Source of the DNA: Siphonodentalium dalli | Lineage: Eukaryota > Mollusca > Scaphopoda > Gadilida > Siphonodentaliidae | DNA length: 64,000 nucleotides | Direction of reading: 5' to 3' | NCBI GenBank assembly: GCA_032622095.1 | Contig: CP136063.1 | Coordinates: 11,079,814 to 11,143,813, forward strand | Shown: positions 1 to 10,475 of the stretch, one piece after another | How the letters are laid out: each line of letters starts with the position of its first letter | Position numbering within the stretch: the stretch's first letter is position 1 | The notes under the pieces: generated by a model | Database searches by the model: none | The model's input: only the letters and a program-made list of their open reading frames with translations | Told to the model about the DNA's origin: nothing | Program-made: the position numbers and the translations under genes

Positions 1-733
1 ACAATTATTCTATAAGAGAAATCATGGCAGATACGAAAAATAAACGTCATTTAGAATGACATTTCAATCCCTGTGTACCCTTCAGCACATTTTCAAATCC
101 TGTGTACCCTTCAGCACTTTTTTTGGTGAGAGTGATCCCTTCAGTTTTAGTTTGGCATGGATGTGTATGAGTTATTTTAACGAGATACGTGGTGTACTAT
201 AGTGTTCCGCGGAATCCGCCCCTCCAACTTTGGTGAAAGTATTCAACATTTTTAAATCCCATGACTGACACAGCAACAGTTGGAAACTACGTATATAGAT
301 GGAAATTGTTGTGATATTTGTGTGGTTGCTCCACTACGTGTCACGTGCGATCATATTAGTAATGATGATGTCGTGAGAAGCAGGGAGAGAGATATTGTGA
401 ACGAGAAAGAGATAGAGAGGACAAGTGAGATAAAGGGGGTGAGATGCTGGGAGAGGGGGGGCAGTGGTGATGACATTTTAATAATTGAGTTGAGTTGTTG
501 CGTAATAATAATGATGCTCGTCCATAGTATTCTTCGTGCGTCAGGTGCCATGGGAAGGGGCCAAGCGCAGCTAATAATTGGTTGCATTGGTCAATAAGTA
601 ATTAAACATATATATTGGGGAATATCATGCTGCCGCATAACTCGACCAGAATCGAAAGCAATTCGTTATCCGTACAGGTGATAGAATCATGGGAATCTGT
701 TTGTTCTCATGATATAATTATGTCTGAACTGCA
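1..733. other. Intergenic, no gene recognised
   Basis: I see no conserved protein, RNA gene or element in this stretch. The only local structure is a short direct repeat near 70-118 around the phrase GTGTACCCTTCAGCAC. Small open frames here have no recognisable domain and are treated as chance. Confidence 0.5.
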
Positions 734-1020
734 TTAAAGATGGATTATCTCTTTAAATAAAATTTTTTAAATAGTTGCGTGGGTATAAAATAATAGATAT
801 GAACTGAAGACCTATGTCCGGAAAAGCTTCTATCAATTAATATTGATTTTATTTCGAATATTAAATCGGGCCCATTTATGTTACTATTTTTAGAACCGAC
901 CATTCGGATGAGACCGTATTGCGATATAGAGCACCGGGCTACGCTTACGCAACGAATGTCAAATGTCACATATTGGTTGTTTGTATTGTTTTGTTCCACA
1001 GATACGGTGTGACTAATTAG

Positions 1021-1740
1021 TGCCCGGGCAAGCCCGGGCACGCCCGGGCACGCCCGGGCAAGCCCGGGCAGGTCTTGGTGGTCTCATGGGCCCGCAGACA
1101 GTCTAATATGATGCCATATGGTAGTAGGATACAGAATAAGCATATATTAGGAAAATTGACATGCTGTGTCGTCCACCGGCGGGTTTATTAACCATTTAAA
1201 TGCCGATATTGACTAAAAGAACCCGGGAGAGCCCAGACGGACGCATAGACCCGACCATATTATATATTGATGACTAATGGTAGCGAGGCACTTACTAAAG
1301 GTATATATTGCAAATATTGACTCGCTATCTCGTTCGCGGCCGGCTTCATTAACCCCTTAAATGACGATATGCGCTAGAAGAACATGGCGCAAGTCCGGGC
1401 ACGCCCGGGCAGGTCTTGGTGGTCTCATGGGCCCGCAGACAGTCTAATATGATGCCATATGGTAGTAGGATACAGAATAAGCATATATTAGGAAAATTGA
1501 CTTGCTGTGTCGTCCACCGGCGGGTTTATTAACCATTTAAATGCCGATATTGACTAAAAGAACCCGGGAGAGCCCAGACGGACGCATAGACCCGACCATA
1601 TTATATATTGATGACTAATGGTAGCGAGGCACTTACTAAAGGTATATATTGCAAATATTGACTCGCTATCTCGTTCGCGGCCGGCTTCATTAACCCCTTA
1701 AATGACGATATGCGCCAGAAGAACACGCGCAAAAAGCCCG
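1021..1740 (+). repeat. Left foldback arm: about two tandem 342-bp units
   Basis: The phrase AGGTCTTGGTGGTCTCATGG recurs at 1069 and 1411. Each unit opens with GC-rich GCCCGGGCA/GCCCGGGCAAG steps and then turns AT-rich. The two units are nearly identical, which points to recent duplication or gene conversion. Confidence 0.85.
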
Positions 1741-2724
1741 ATCACGAGAGAGCTCGGGGAAATCCGGGTGGCACCATGGACCAGTGATCGGTATAGTGTG
1801 ATGCCTTATGGCGGTAGGGTGGCTGGTATGAACATTTACTGCCGTTATATATCGTTCACGGCGGGTTCATTTATAATATTGGTGCCCACTCGATCAGGAA
1901 TTGGCGGCATTATTGGCCTTCCTTTATACGTTCCTATATACAACCGCATATTTTTTTGTGAAAAACTTAATTTAACCCCCAATGCAGTCGAAAAATTTGC
2001 TGGAAATCAAGCACAGTAACATCAACAGATGGTACACTAACCGTTCCACGAACAACACCAACGGCACGAAAACCATCGCAGAAAAAACGTACAAAATCGG
2101 CAAAGACATCCAGCGCACCGAAAAGACAAAAAAACTGACAATACTTCTTACTTGATAGTGACTATATAGTGTCTATGTGATTTTAATTTGATAGTTCAAT
2201 CGATGTTTCAATGTTTGTTTCCAAGTCCAATGTTGCAATTCTAGTGGTTCTGAATTTTAAACAGTCTGATCGAGCGTGTGATACATACAAATAATGTAAT
2301 AAGCATTGACAATAACATAGTTCGGTCAGTTTTGAAGAGAGAGCATCGTTACTATCCTTAGCGAAAAAAAGGTCATGTATTAAATCACATATATATACAT
2401 AGTTATATTCCGATTTTCTTTAGAGTAGATTACTTTTCTGAAATTTTATTTGAATACTACAATGTCCTGGAATTCACCCATTTACGCAAATTGTTATGCT
2501 ACAACACCAGGTTTTACATGTTTGATATGTACAGCCAGTAGCTAGTATTCTGTTAAAGTTTTAAACATTCGATCAACCTCAGTGTATTTTGAAAATACGT
2601 CAATATGGTATCAACTTCAAATAAGCGATACCATTCTTATACAATATTGCAAACATCTGGCACATCATGGGTCACCCACTAAGACAGGGGCCGTGTAGTA
2701 GATGCACATCTAGTTAGATCTGTT

Positions 2725-2810
2725 CAATAACATAGCTTTCGGCACCAGGCCTTCATCAGTGATGATATATCATCACTGACGAAGACCTTGTGCAGAAAGC
2801 TATGTTATTG
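2725..2810. repeat. Imperfect hairpin (about 40-bp arms)
   Basis: The left arm begins CAATAACATAGCTTTC and the right arm ends GAAAGCTATGTTATTG. The centre is the palindrome ATCAGTGATGATATATCATCACTGA. It is probably a tiny palindromic MITE or a replication-slippage palindrome nested in the foldback core. Confidence 0.75.
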
Positions 2811-2918
2811 GGTAGAACTATGCAAACAGTTTGAAAAAGTTTTGAATTATATATCTATTCACGTGTATGTATATATTATACTTTCAATTGTGCTATTATA
2901 ACAATAACATGATTTTTG

Positions 2919-3062
2919 AGGGCGTTATGGTTTATTAACGGCCCGGCTGGAATGATTAACAGCCCAAGGGCCTATTAGCGGCCCGAAACGAAGTCGAGGG
3001 CCGCTAATATACCCTAGGGCTATTAATCATTCCAGAGGGCCGTTAATAAACCATAATGCCCG
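2919..3062. repeat. Nested hairpin, about 140 bp
   Basis: The ends read GGGCGTTATGGTTTATTAAC and the inverse GTTAATAAACCATAATGCCC. The arms continue inward through GGCCC-rich steps to a centre near 2990. It is a near-complete palindrome with no coding content, consistent with a small foldback insertion inside the larger one. Confidence 0.75.
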
Positions 3063-4539
3063 ATGAAATCGTGTTATTACTATTATTACCACAGTTTTGG
3101 ACATTTGACCCATTTGAGGATTTAGTGGAATAATGAAGTAGATTAAGAGAGAAATATTTTCAAGAACATTTAAATTTGATATTATTTGACTTGTCAGCTG
3201 ACACGGACTGACGGAGTCTCGAAAATAGGACAGGGGAAAAACCAGCATTGGAGACGAGTAATAACCAATGAGAGGTTGACAGTTAAAATTATCAATGCAT
3301 ACATACGCTTGATACAATAATTCAATCATATAGCGTGAATTCCAATCATAAAACCACTATAGTGTCGAGAAAATCGGATGCATCTTCCCATTATTTTCTT
3401 GAAATAAACACGCCAGATCGGAAGTTGAAGGGACGTAACTCTCGCGATAATAAACGAGATCTATAGTTTCCGGGCTGCGGGCCGATAATGAACTAGGCTT
3501 CTCAATATCGGCCCGCGGCCCGCTGTTTTGGTGACAATACGCTATTTGGAACGCCCCGAAAAACATTATCAATGGCCTAGAGAACGCCCTATAAAGTGGT
3601 AATAATAGTAGGTATGATTGTTATATATCTTGTGGTTCTCATATTTGTTTTGCTTGTTATTATTATTCATAAATTGTTTCATGAACATTCCTGGATATCA
3701 TATATGCACGAACTGTGAGAAACAAATTAGTTAGAAATCAATCACTCTTGAAGTTTAACATATGAACATTCCGCCAATCACCCAATTGTTACTAACTAGT
3801 TTTAGCATCCTTTGTTAACTGTAAACATTTGAAAATGTCCGATAAATCTTTCGAAAATACACATATATATCGAAGTTCGAGTGATTAGATTTCCGGGAAA
3901 TGTTCTAAACAATTTGACAAAATTATATTCATTTGCCCTATATTGCAAACACGTGTATATATGTGTGTCTTATATAGTACTGTTGGTGGACATTTTTCGT
4001 TTCAGCTGTTGTGAGTTTTCCCCATAAATGCTTTTAAACTATCATGTACATATTGTTTCCCGAACATTCCTGGAAATTATACGCGTATACACAAATATTC
4101 TGTTTATTTGAGAATTTAGAAATTTTAACTGATCTATACACAGAACAACTTATTTGAAGATAGCTATTCTGTTTTTCTCGGACAAAATGTCCTGCAATTT
4201 TAAGTTCTATAACTTACCAAAAGGGAAAATATAGAGATTAATGGAATATAAATTATGCATGACGCATATATATAGTTTCATTTCTGAAATTGAAATGACA
4301 ATTATTTGGATGGAGTTTTGTTATCGTACTTCTGTCTCCATTATAGTAATATCATTCAAGCGATTCTATTTCCGGGAAATGTTGTGCACAGTATGATTTT
4401 TACTTGCAAATATATTTATGTATAAAATGTTTCAAGGTGATGTGATATATATATATATATTTTTTTTTATTTACTGATAGTGCCGTTTAGATGAAATAAA
4501 GTTTATAAGTTCTCTAAAACCTTATTATTTATTCCCGTA

Positions 4540-6150
4540 GTTCACCCCGTGTACGTGGTATATCGCCAAACCCGAAGGTATCACCGAACCCGAGAAGTCT
4601 CCTGGGTTCTTCTAGTTAATATCGGCATTTAAATGGTTAATTAACCCGCCGGTGGACGACACAGCAAGTCAATTTTCATAATCTATGCTTATTCTGTATA
4701 TATCCTACTACCATACGACATCATATTAGACTGTCCGCGGGCCCATGAGGCCATCAGGGCCTGCCCGGACTTGCCCGGGCTTTCCCGTGCTCTCTTGGTG
4801 CAGATCGTCATTTAAGGGATTAATAAAGCCGGCCGCGAACGAAATAGCGAGTCAATATTTGCAATATACCTTTAGTAAGTGCCTCGATCCCATTATTCAT
4901 CAATATATAATATGATCGGGTCGCTGTGTCAGTCGAGGCTCTCCCGGGTTCTTTAAGTTAATATCGGCATTTAAAGTGTTAATAAACCCACCGGTTGATG
5001 ACACAGCAAGTAAATTTGCATGCTTATTCAGAATCCTACTACCGTACGGAATCATATTAGACTGTCCGCGGGTTCAGGAGGCAGCCAGGGCCTGTCCGGG
5101 CTTGCCCGGGCTTGCCGCGTTCTTCTGGCGCATATCGTTATTTAAGGGGTTAATGAAGCCGGCGGCGAACGAGATAGCGAGTCAATATTTGCAATATACC
5201 TTTAGTAAGTGCCTCGCTACCATTAGTCATCAATATATAATATTATCAGGTTTCTGTGTCCGTCCGGTCTCTCCCGGGTTCTTTTAGTTAATATCGATAT
5301 TTGGAGGGTTAATAAACCCGCCGGTGGACGACACAGCAAGTCAATTTTCAAAATATATGCTTATTCTGTATCCTACTACCATATGACATCATATTAGACT
5401 GTCTGCGGGCCCATGAGACCACCAGGGCCTGCCCGGGCGTGCCCGGGCTTGCGCCATGTTCTTGTGGCACATATCGTCATTTAAGGGGTTAATGAAGCCG
5501 GCCGCGAACGAGATAGCGAGTCAATATTTGCAATATACCTTTAGTAAGTGCCTCGCAACCATTAGTCATCAATATATAATATGGTCGGGTCTATGCGTCC
5601 GTCTGGGCTCTCCCGGGTTCTTTTAGTCAATATCGGCATTTAAATGGTTAATAAACCCGCCGGTGGACGACACAGCAAGTCAATTTTTATAATATATATG
5701 CTTATTCTGTATCCTACTACCATATGACATCATATTAGACTGTCTGCGGGTCCATGAGATCACCAGGGCCTGCCCGGGCGTGCCCGGGCTTGCGCCATGT
5801 TCTTCTGGCGCATATCGTCATTTAAGGGGTTAATGAAGCCGGCCGCGAGCGAGATAGCGAGTCAATATTTGCAATATATACCTTTAGTAAGTGCCTCGCT
5901 ACCAGTAGTCATCAATATATAGTATGGTCGGGTCTATGCGTCCGTCTGGGCTCTCCCGGGTTCTTTTAGTCAATATCGGCATTTAAATGGTTAATAAACC
6001 CACCGGTGGACGACACAGCAAGTCAATTTTCACAATATATGCTTATTCTGTATCCTACTACCATGTGGCATCATATTAGACTGTCTGCGGGCCCATGAGA
6101 ACACCCGGACCTGCCCGGGCGTGCCCGGGCTTGCCCGGGCGTGCCCGGGC
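4540..6150 (-). repeat. Right foldback arm: about five tandem 342-bp units
   Basis: The phrase GACTGT(C/T)(C/T)GCGGG followed by a variant of CCATGAG recurs at roughly 4735, 5064, 5405, 5746 and 6090, with the unit in inverse orientation to 1021-1740. The inner units are more diverged than the outer ones. The arms are asymmetric (about 0.7 kb against 1.6 kb), as expected if unit number changes by unequal exchange. Confidence 0.85.
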
Positions 6151-6796
6151 ACTAATTAGTCAAACCCCACAGATATAAGCGATAATTTGTATAATTAAAG
6201 TTTATTTGTGACAAAATTGCACAATATAATTTCTGGTCTCTGTTAACAGTAACCACTATTGTTCGTTAGCTGAATAAACACACCTTTTTAGACCAGAACA
6301 TATTCGAAATCAAATTAATATTAATCGATAGAAGCATTTCCGGACAGGAGTCTTCGATTCAAATATAATATTTTATACCCCGGTAACTATATATTACATG
6401 TTTACAAAGAGATAATCCACCTTTAAATATTTGTTTGTTTTCGCGAAGGCTATAAGGATAGGATAGGATATTAGTATAGTCGTTGTGGTGATTTTGGAGG
6501 GTGAACGTAGAACAAATTGTTATAAAGCCAGTTTTGGTGTCATTTTGACCGGGAATGTTTGGACAACAATATATCCAAAATCCGCTAAAATCCGCTTTGG
6601 GGAATTTTTTTTACAGTCATTTGAATACAGGACGTTTCGTCATTATGCCACAAAATTTCGTAATGCAGATAAATACAAACAGTTTACTTGTGTTAGCTCG
6701 CAAACCACTTATGCGTGGCAAGTTCGCATGTATAATTGTCATATGATGATACGATAACATGACCCACCACAGTGTAAGCCATATTTGCCCCCACCA

Positions 6797-6917
6797 ATAA
6801 AGAGCGTTGAGTAAAATACCAAGGCATGCGTGCGCACCATACATAAAGAGCGTTTTGTGAGCGTTGGAGGAAAACACCACAATAAGCCATGTGTGCGCGC
6901 CAGTGATAAAGAGCGTT
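6797..6917 (+). repeat. Three spaced ATAAAGAGCGTT repeats
   Basis: The 12-mer ATAAAGAGCGTT occurs at about 6798, 6843 and 6906, with related spacers rich in GTGCGCRCC. It lies about 300 bp upstream of the transposon A start codon. The same 12-mer recurs in both orientations around 44.75 kb and 49.99-50.84 kb. It could be a subterminal protein-binding array or part of a shared promoter. Confidence 0.7.
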
Positions 6918-7196
6918 AACATAGAACGACATAACGCACTTCACTGCAGTTGTGCAAACCACAAGTCGCATTGTTCAGTTGTTTCTAATATATCACTTCG
7001 ATTTTGTATCTCTAATTGTGAAGTTGTAAAATTAGCTTTTTTAGGAGTCAGACACATGTTTCCTGTTGAAACCTAACGGTGACAACGTACGCAGGAGATT
7101 TGTTTTGGTTAATTTGATTGCTCCATTCATTGTTCTCGTGTTCTGTTTTATTATTGCATATTTATTCTCGCTCTATTTCATTTCTCATTGTTGATA

Positions 7197-9695
7197 ATGG
7201 CTGACAATCGTACCGTCGGCGAGGAGCTTAACCCAGCTGAAGACCTCTGTGTCATATGCGGTTTTGGTTTTGTTAATGATCCACCGGTAAAGGTTGGGGC
7301 AAAAGGTATTGTGACTCTCATAAGCTTTTGCGGACAACGGGGGCGACTTAATTTGAAACAATACCTCACCGCGCGCAGCCAGGTGACGCCTGTCGACAAA
7401 GTGCTGGTGCATGCAGGTTGCCGGATAGATTTTACCGACACAAAAAGAAAGACACAAGATAATTTGGTGGTTTCAGAAGCGAAAAGACTACGATCTGATG
7501 CAACGCCAATCAATATAGCAGAAGACTGCTTAATATGTGGAGTTCATACAAGCACTGATGTTAGACACCCAGATAGGTCCACACCAATGAGCAAATTAGA
7601 GACCATCCCTTTCAGGGACAAGCTCTTACAATGCTGTGCGCATAGACAGGATACTATAGCATATGACGTGGAGAAGCGCATTCAAGGGTGCATTGACTTG
7701 GTTGCAGCAGCGGCCGTTTACCACCACGGATGTCTGACTCGATTCTTGCAAGGCAAGGATGTGAGTCAACCCGAGAAAGGAAAAGCAGGTCAAAGATCAG
7801 ATCAGGGTATGAAACATTGGTTCGAAAAGATTTGTAATTGGCTCGAGACAGAAGCTGGTGCTGAATTATACACTGTTAGTGAGTTAAATTCCAGAATGGT
7901 TGAATTCGCAGGCGAGTCAGAGGTTTATACTATTAAAAGTTTGAAAGGTAACTTAGAGGAATACTATGCAGAATTCATTTTCTTCGCCGAGGTTAAGGGA
8001 CGGAAGGATGTTGTTTGTTTTCGAAATATGGCCAAATTCATTATAAATGAAAAGTGGTACACTGATAAAAAACAGGATTTAGATGAGGAGGCAGACAGGA
8101 TTGTCTTGACTGCAGCAAGAATAATAAAAGCCCAAATAAGGGAGGCCGATTACAGTCGCGAATCTTATCCACCCAGTGACGCTATATCTAGTATTAGTCA
8201 GGGGCGAAATTGGATCCCGAATCACCTGCAAAGCCTACTAAAGATTTTAATTCCGTCCGATGTCAAGCAGAATAGCATCGGTCATTCCATTGTACAGGGT
8301 GCTCGTCCACGTTCGGTTATAACACCAACGCTGTTTGGACTGGGTGTAGAAATGGACCATGTGTTTGGTTCCAAATGGCTAGTGAACGAGTTATCCCGGT
8401 TGGGATTCTCTGTTACCCACGATGAAGTTGAGAGGTACAAACAATCCGTCATTCAGACCGAAACGCCCAGTCAAATACTAACTGACTATGCACCCGGTGC
8501 CTTCGTTCAGTGGGTGGCAGATAATGTCGACCACAACATAGCAACTCTAGATGGCAGGGGGACCTTCCATGGAATGGGGATAATTGCAATATCTGCACCC
8601 GTGAATCAATCAGCACTGAACATGAAATCGCGTGTAATCATGAGACAAAAGCGGTTGAGGGTTGATGAGCTCGTGAAGAACAAAGGAGTGTCCATCTCCC
8701 AATATGTTGATGTTATTGGCAAAGGAATTTCCAATATCAATCTGAAACCTCTTCTTCATTTGGCCACACCCTATACCCTCCCAGCTGACCCCAGCACATA
8801 TCTGCTGTGGCACTCAGCATGCTTTTTCAGTAAGAGTGAAAAACCTAGCGCGAACTGGTCTGGTTTCATGCAAAGTGCTTACTCGCAGGACGACACTCTG
8901 ACCGCTGATAAATCAGATGTTCTGTTCCGTCCCATCATCGATCTGAATCCGTCGGATGACGATTGCATTTATTCTACACTGATTTATGTTGAGGAACAGG
9001 CACGTAGATTGAACATCCACACGCCATGTATCACTTTCGACCAGCCATTGTGGTTCAAGGCTGTAAACATAATAAGTTCTAAGTCGATGAACATAGTGTG
9101 TAGGCTGGGCGGATTTCACACTGTAATGAGCTTCATGGGGAGTATCGGTTCGATGATGAAGGGGTCGGGGTTAGAAGAAGCTTTGGAGAAAGTGTACGGT
9201 CAGAACACAGTGACCCATATGATATCTGGAAAGGCAGTGTCGAGGGCATTGCGTGGTCACTACCTAGTTGAGGCTGCGCTTTTCAATAAGTTGATAGTTG
9301 TCCCAGTTGAAAAGGACGGCAGTTCTGCGGACATCGAATCGGTACTGGAACAAGATGACATAGAAGCCTCACACGTGCAACAGGGTGATGTACACGTTGT
9401 TGGTGAAAACACGATGGGCAAAATGCACCAGAGTGAAATGAACAGAATACAAAAACTGCATGAAGAAATTGAAATTGGTGTTGTTCCTATATCCGCGGCT
9501 GCGGACTCAATTGAACTGTTGAAGCTCGAGCAATGTATCAATTGTTATAAATCACTGCTTGTCAAAGAATCCCTCACAGCAAAAGTGTGGGTGCAGTATA
9601 TGGATTATGTGCAAACCCTTAAGAACTTCATCCGTGCTGAGCGAACAGGGGATTGGAATCTGCATATTGTAACAGTTACACTCTTAAAAATATAG
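7197..9695 (+). CDS. Academ-like transposase, N-terminal part (832 aa before the insertion)
   Basis: The start is the ATG at 7197, with A at -3 and G at +4, a good animal initiation context. Residues 18-21 (CVIC) and 111-114 (CLIC) open two related modules, each followed by an HxGC or HHGC pair; these are probably zinc-binding. The motif DNVDHN is at residues 442-447, followed by a GTFHGMG stretch, and ITFDQPL puts a second aspartate at residue 615. I read these as the first two acids of a DDE triad; the matching IE lies in the next segment, past the insertion. The frame is open to residue 832, but the last few codons and the TAG stop belong to the MITE at 9677. The family recurs at 29-34, 47-49, 57-60 and 63.6 kb. 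Function as a transposase is inferred from flanking TIRs and copy number. Confidence 0.75.
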   Translation: MADNRTVGEELNPAEDLCVICGFGFVNDPPVKVGAKGIVTLISFCGQRGRLNLKQYLTARSQVTPVDKVLVHAGCRIDFTDTKRKTQDNLVVSEAKRLRSDATPINIAEDCLICGVHTSTDVRHPDRSTPMSKLETIPFRDKLLQCCAHRQDTIAYDVEKRIQGCIDLVAAAAVYHHGCLTRFLQGKDVSQPEKGKAGQRSDQGMKHWFEKICNWLETEAGAELYTVSELNSRMVEFAGESEVYTIKSLKGNLEEYYAEFIFFAEVKGRKDVVCFRNMAKFIINEKWYTDKKQDLDEEADRIVLTAARIIKAQIREADYSRESYPPSDAISSISQGRNWIPNHLQSLLKILIPSDVKQNSIGHSIVQGARPRSVITPTLFGLGVEMDHVFGSKWLVNELSRLGFSVTHDEVERYKQSVIQTETPSQILTDYAPGAFVQWVADNVDHNIATLDGRGTFHGMGIIAISAPVNQSALNMKSRVIMRQKRLRVDELVKNKGVSISQYVDVIGKGISNINLKPLLHLATPYTLPADPSTYLLWHSACFFSKSEKPSANWSGFMQSAYSQDDTLTADKSDVLFRPIIDLNPSDDDCIYSTLIYVEEQARRLNIHTPCITFDQPLWFKAVNIISSKSMNIVCRLGGFHTVMSFMGSIGSMMKGSGLEEALEKVYGQNTVTHMISGKAVSRALRGHYLVEAALFNKLIVVPVEKDGSSADIESVLEQDDIEASHVQQGDVHVVGENTMGKMHQSEMNRIQKLHEEIEIGVVPISAAADSIELLKLEQCINCYKSLLVKESLTAKVWVQYMDYVQTLKNFIRAERTGDWNLHIVTVTLLKI

Positions 9696-10472
9696 GTACT
9701 TCAGAGTGCCTATGTAGGTACTAAGCTTTGTCCCAGGGGGAGTACCAACTTTTTGGTACTCTGGAGTACCAAAAGTTTAGGTACTCTAGAGTACCAAAAT
9801 GTTTGGTACTCTGGAGTACCAACTTCTTGGTACTCTAGAGTACCAAATTGTTGGTACTCTGGATTACCTAATAATTATTTAAATTCTACCCGGGCATTGT
9901 GCATATAATACCCACCCCGCATGTATGTCACCGAAGCCATGACGCTCACGATATGAGGTGCCAAGAAATAGATGCTTTCATGATACGCCCTATATATTAT
10001 CTGAAGTACCAAAATATCAAGACAGGTACTCTGAAGTATTTAGGTACTACGCATAGATCCAGCAATGTGATACTCCAGAGAACAAAACAGCCCTGATACC
10101 GGCAAATTTAACAATGTGATATGTTAGATTCCAAATTATGCTGCCGCGTTTAAACATCCAATTAAGTACAAATCCACAAAGACTCCCTTGCATAGTGCTA
10201 AATGAAATAATCCGACAGATCTACGACCGCGAGTCGACGGGCGGCCATTTTTCACTTTAATTTAATCGTTTGCATACGGCACTCGATATTGACACACCCA
10301 CGGTCTCACCCAATCAGCATGGAGCCAACGATTGGCACTCTGTGGAGTACCAACTCATGTGGTTCTATAACGCTAAACAGGCTCTAAAGGCTTATAGTAC
10401 CAAACTGTCTGGTACTATCGCGGCTTTAGGTTCCATGGGGTACCTAAATCAATTGCTTTATTTGAGAGTGTA
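9677..10472. mobile_element. TA-flanked MITE splitting the transposon A gene
   Basis: The ends are TACACTCT and AGAGTGTA, with TA as the likely duplicated target (Tc1/mariner-like). Subterminal sequence carries many copies of the palindrome GGTACTCTGGAGTACC and variants in both orientations. There is no coding sequence. Protein homology resumes on both sides: the left flank matches the region before, and the right flank the region after, the same point in transposon B. The reading frames on the two sides are out of phase by one base. Confidence 0.8.
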
Positions 10473-10475
10473 GGG

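Larger units (their letters stand above)
1741..4539. other. Unique AT-rich core of the foldback element
   Basis: No transposase, reverse transcriptase or other recognisable protein was found on either strand. The core holds three inverted repeats: two are listed separately, and the third is at about 3474-3527, with GGGCTGCGGGCCGATA facing its complement. The rest is AT-rich and without clear features. Confidence 0.6.
1005..6166. mobile_element. Foldback-like transposon with 9-bp target duplication
   Basis: The element sits inside MITE copy 1. It is bracketed by the identical 9-mer CCACAGATA at 996-1004 and 6167-6175, while the intact MITE has that sequence once. Both ends carry, in inverted orientation, GACTAATTAGTGCCCGGGCA followed by tandem units of about 342 bp: roughly two units on the left arm and five on the right. 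Long inverted arms built of tandem repeats, a unique core and 9-bp duplications are the classic foldback layout. No transposase was found in the core, so it looks non-autonomous. Superfamily is unresolved; a Mutator-like source would also give about 9 bp. Confidence 0.8.
734..6426 (-). mobile_element. TTAA-flanked MITE, copy 1, split by a foldback insertion
   Basis: The outer ends read TTAA followed by AGATGGATTATCTCTTT and, at the far end, a mutated inverted copy closing on TTAA. The left piece (about 734-1004) is the reverse complement of the right half of the intact copy at 53236-53763. The right piece (about 6167-6426) is the reverse complement of its left half. So one MITE of about 530 bp was opened by a 5.2-kb insertion. 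TTAA target duplication suggests mobilisation by a piggyBac- or Kolobok-like transposase. No coding sequence belongs to the MITE itself. Confidence 0.8.

Noticed and set aside
280-1041. Small frames of 78-105 aa near the window start
   Set aside because: No domain support; one lies wholly within MITE copy 1.
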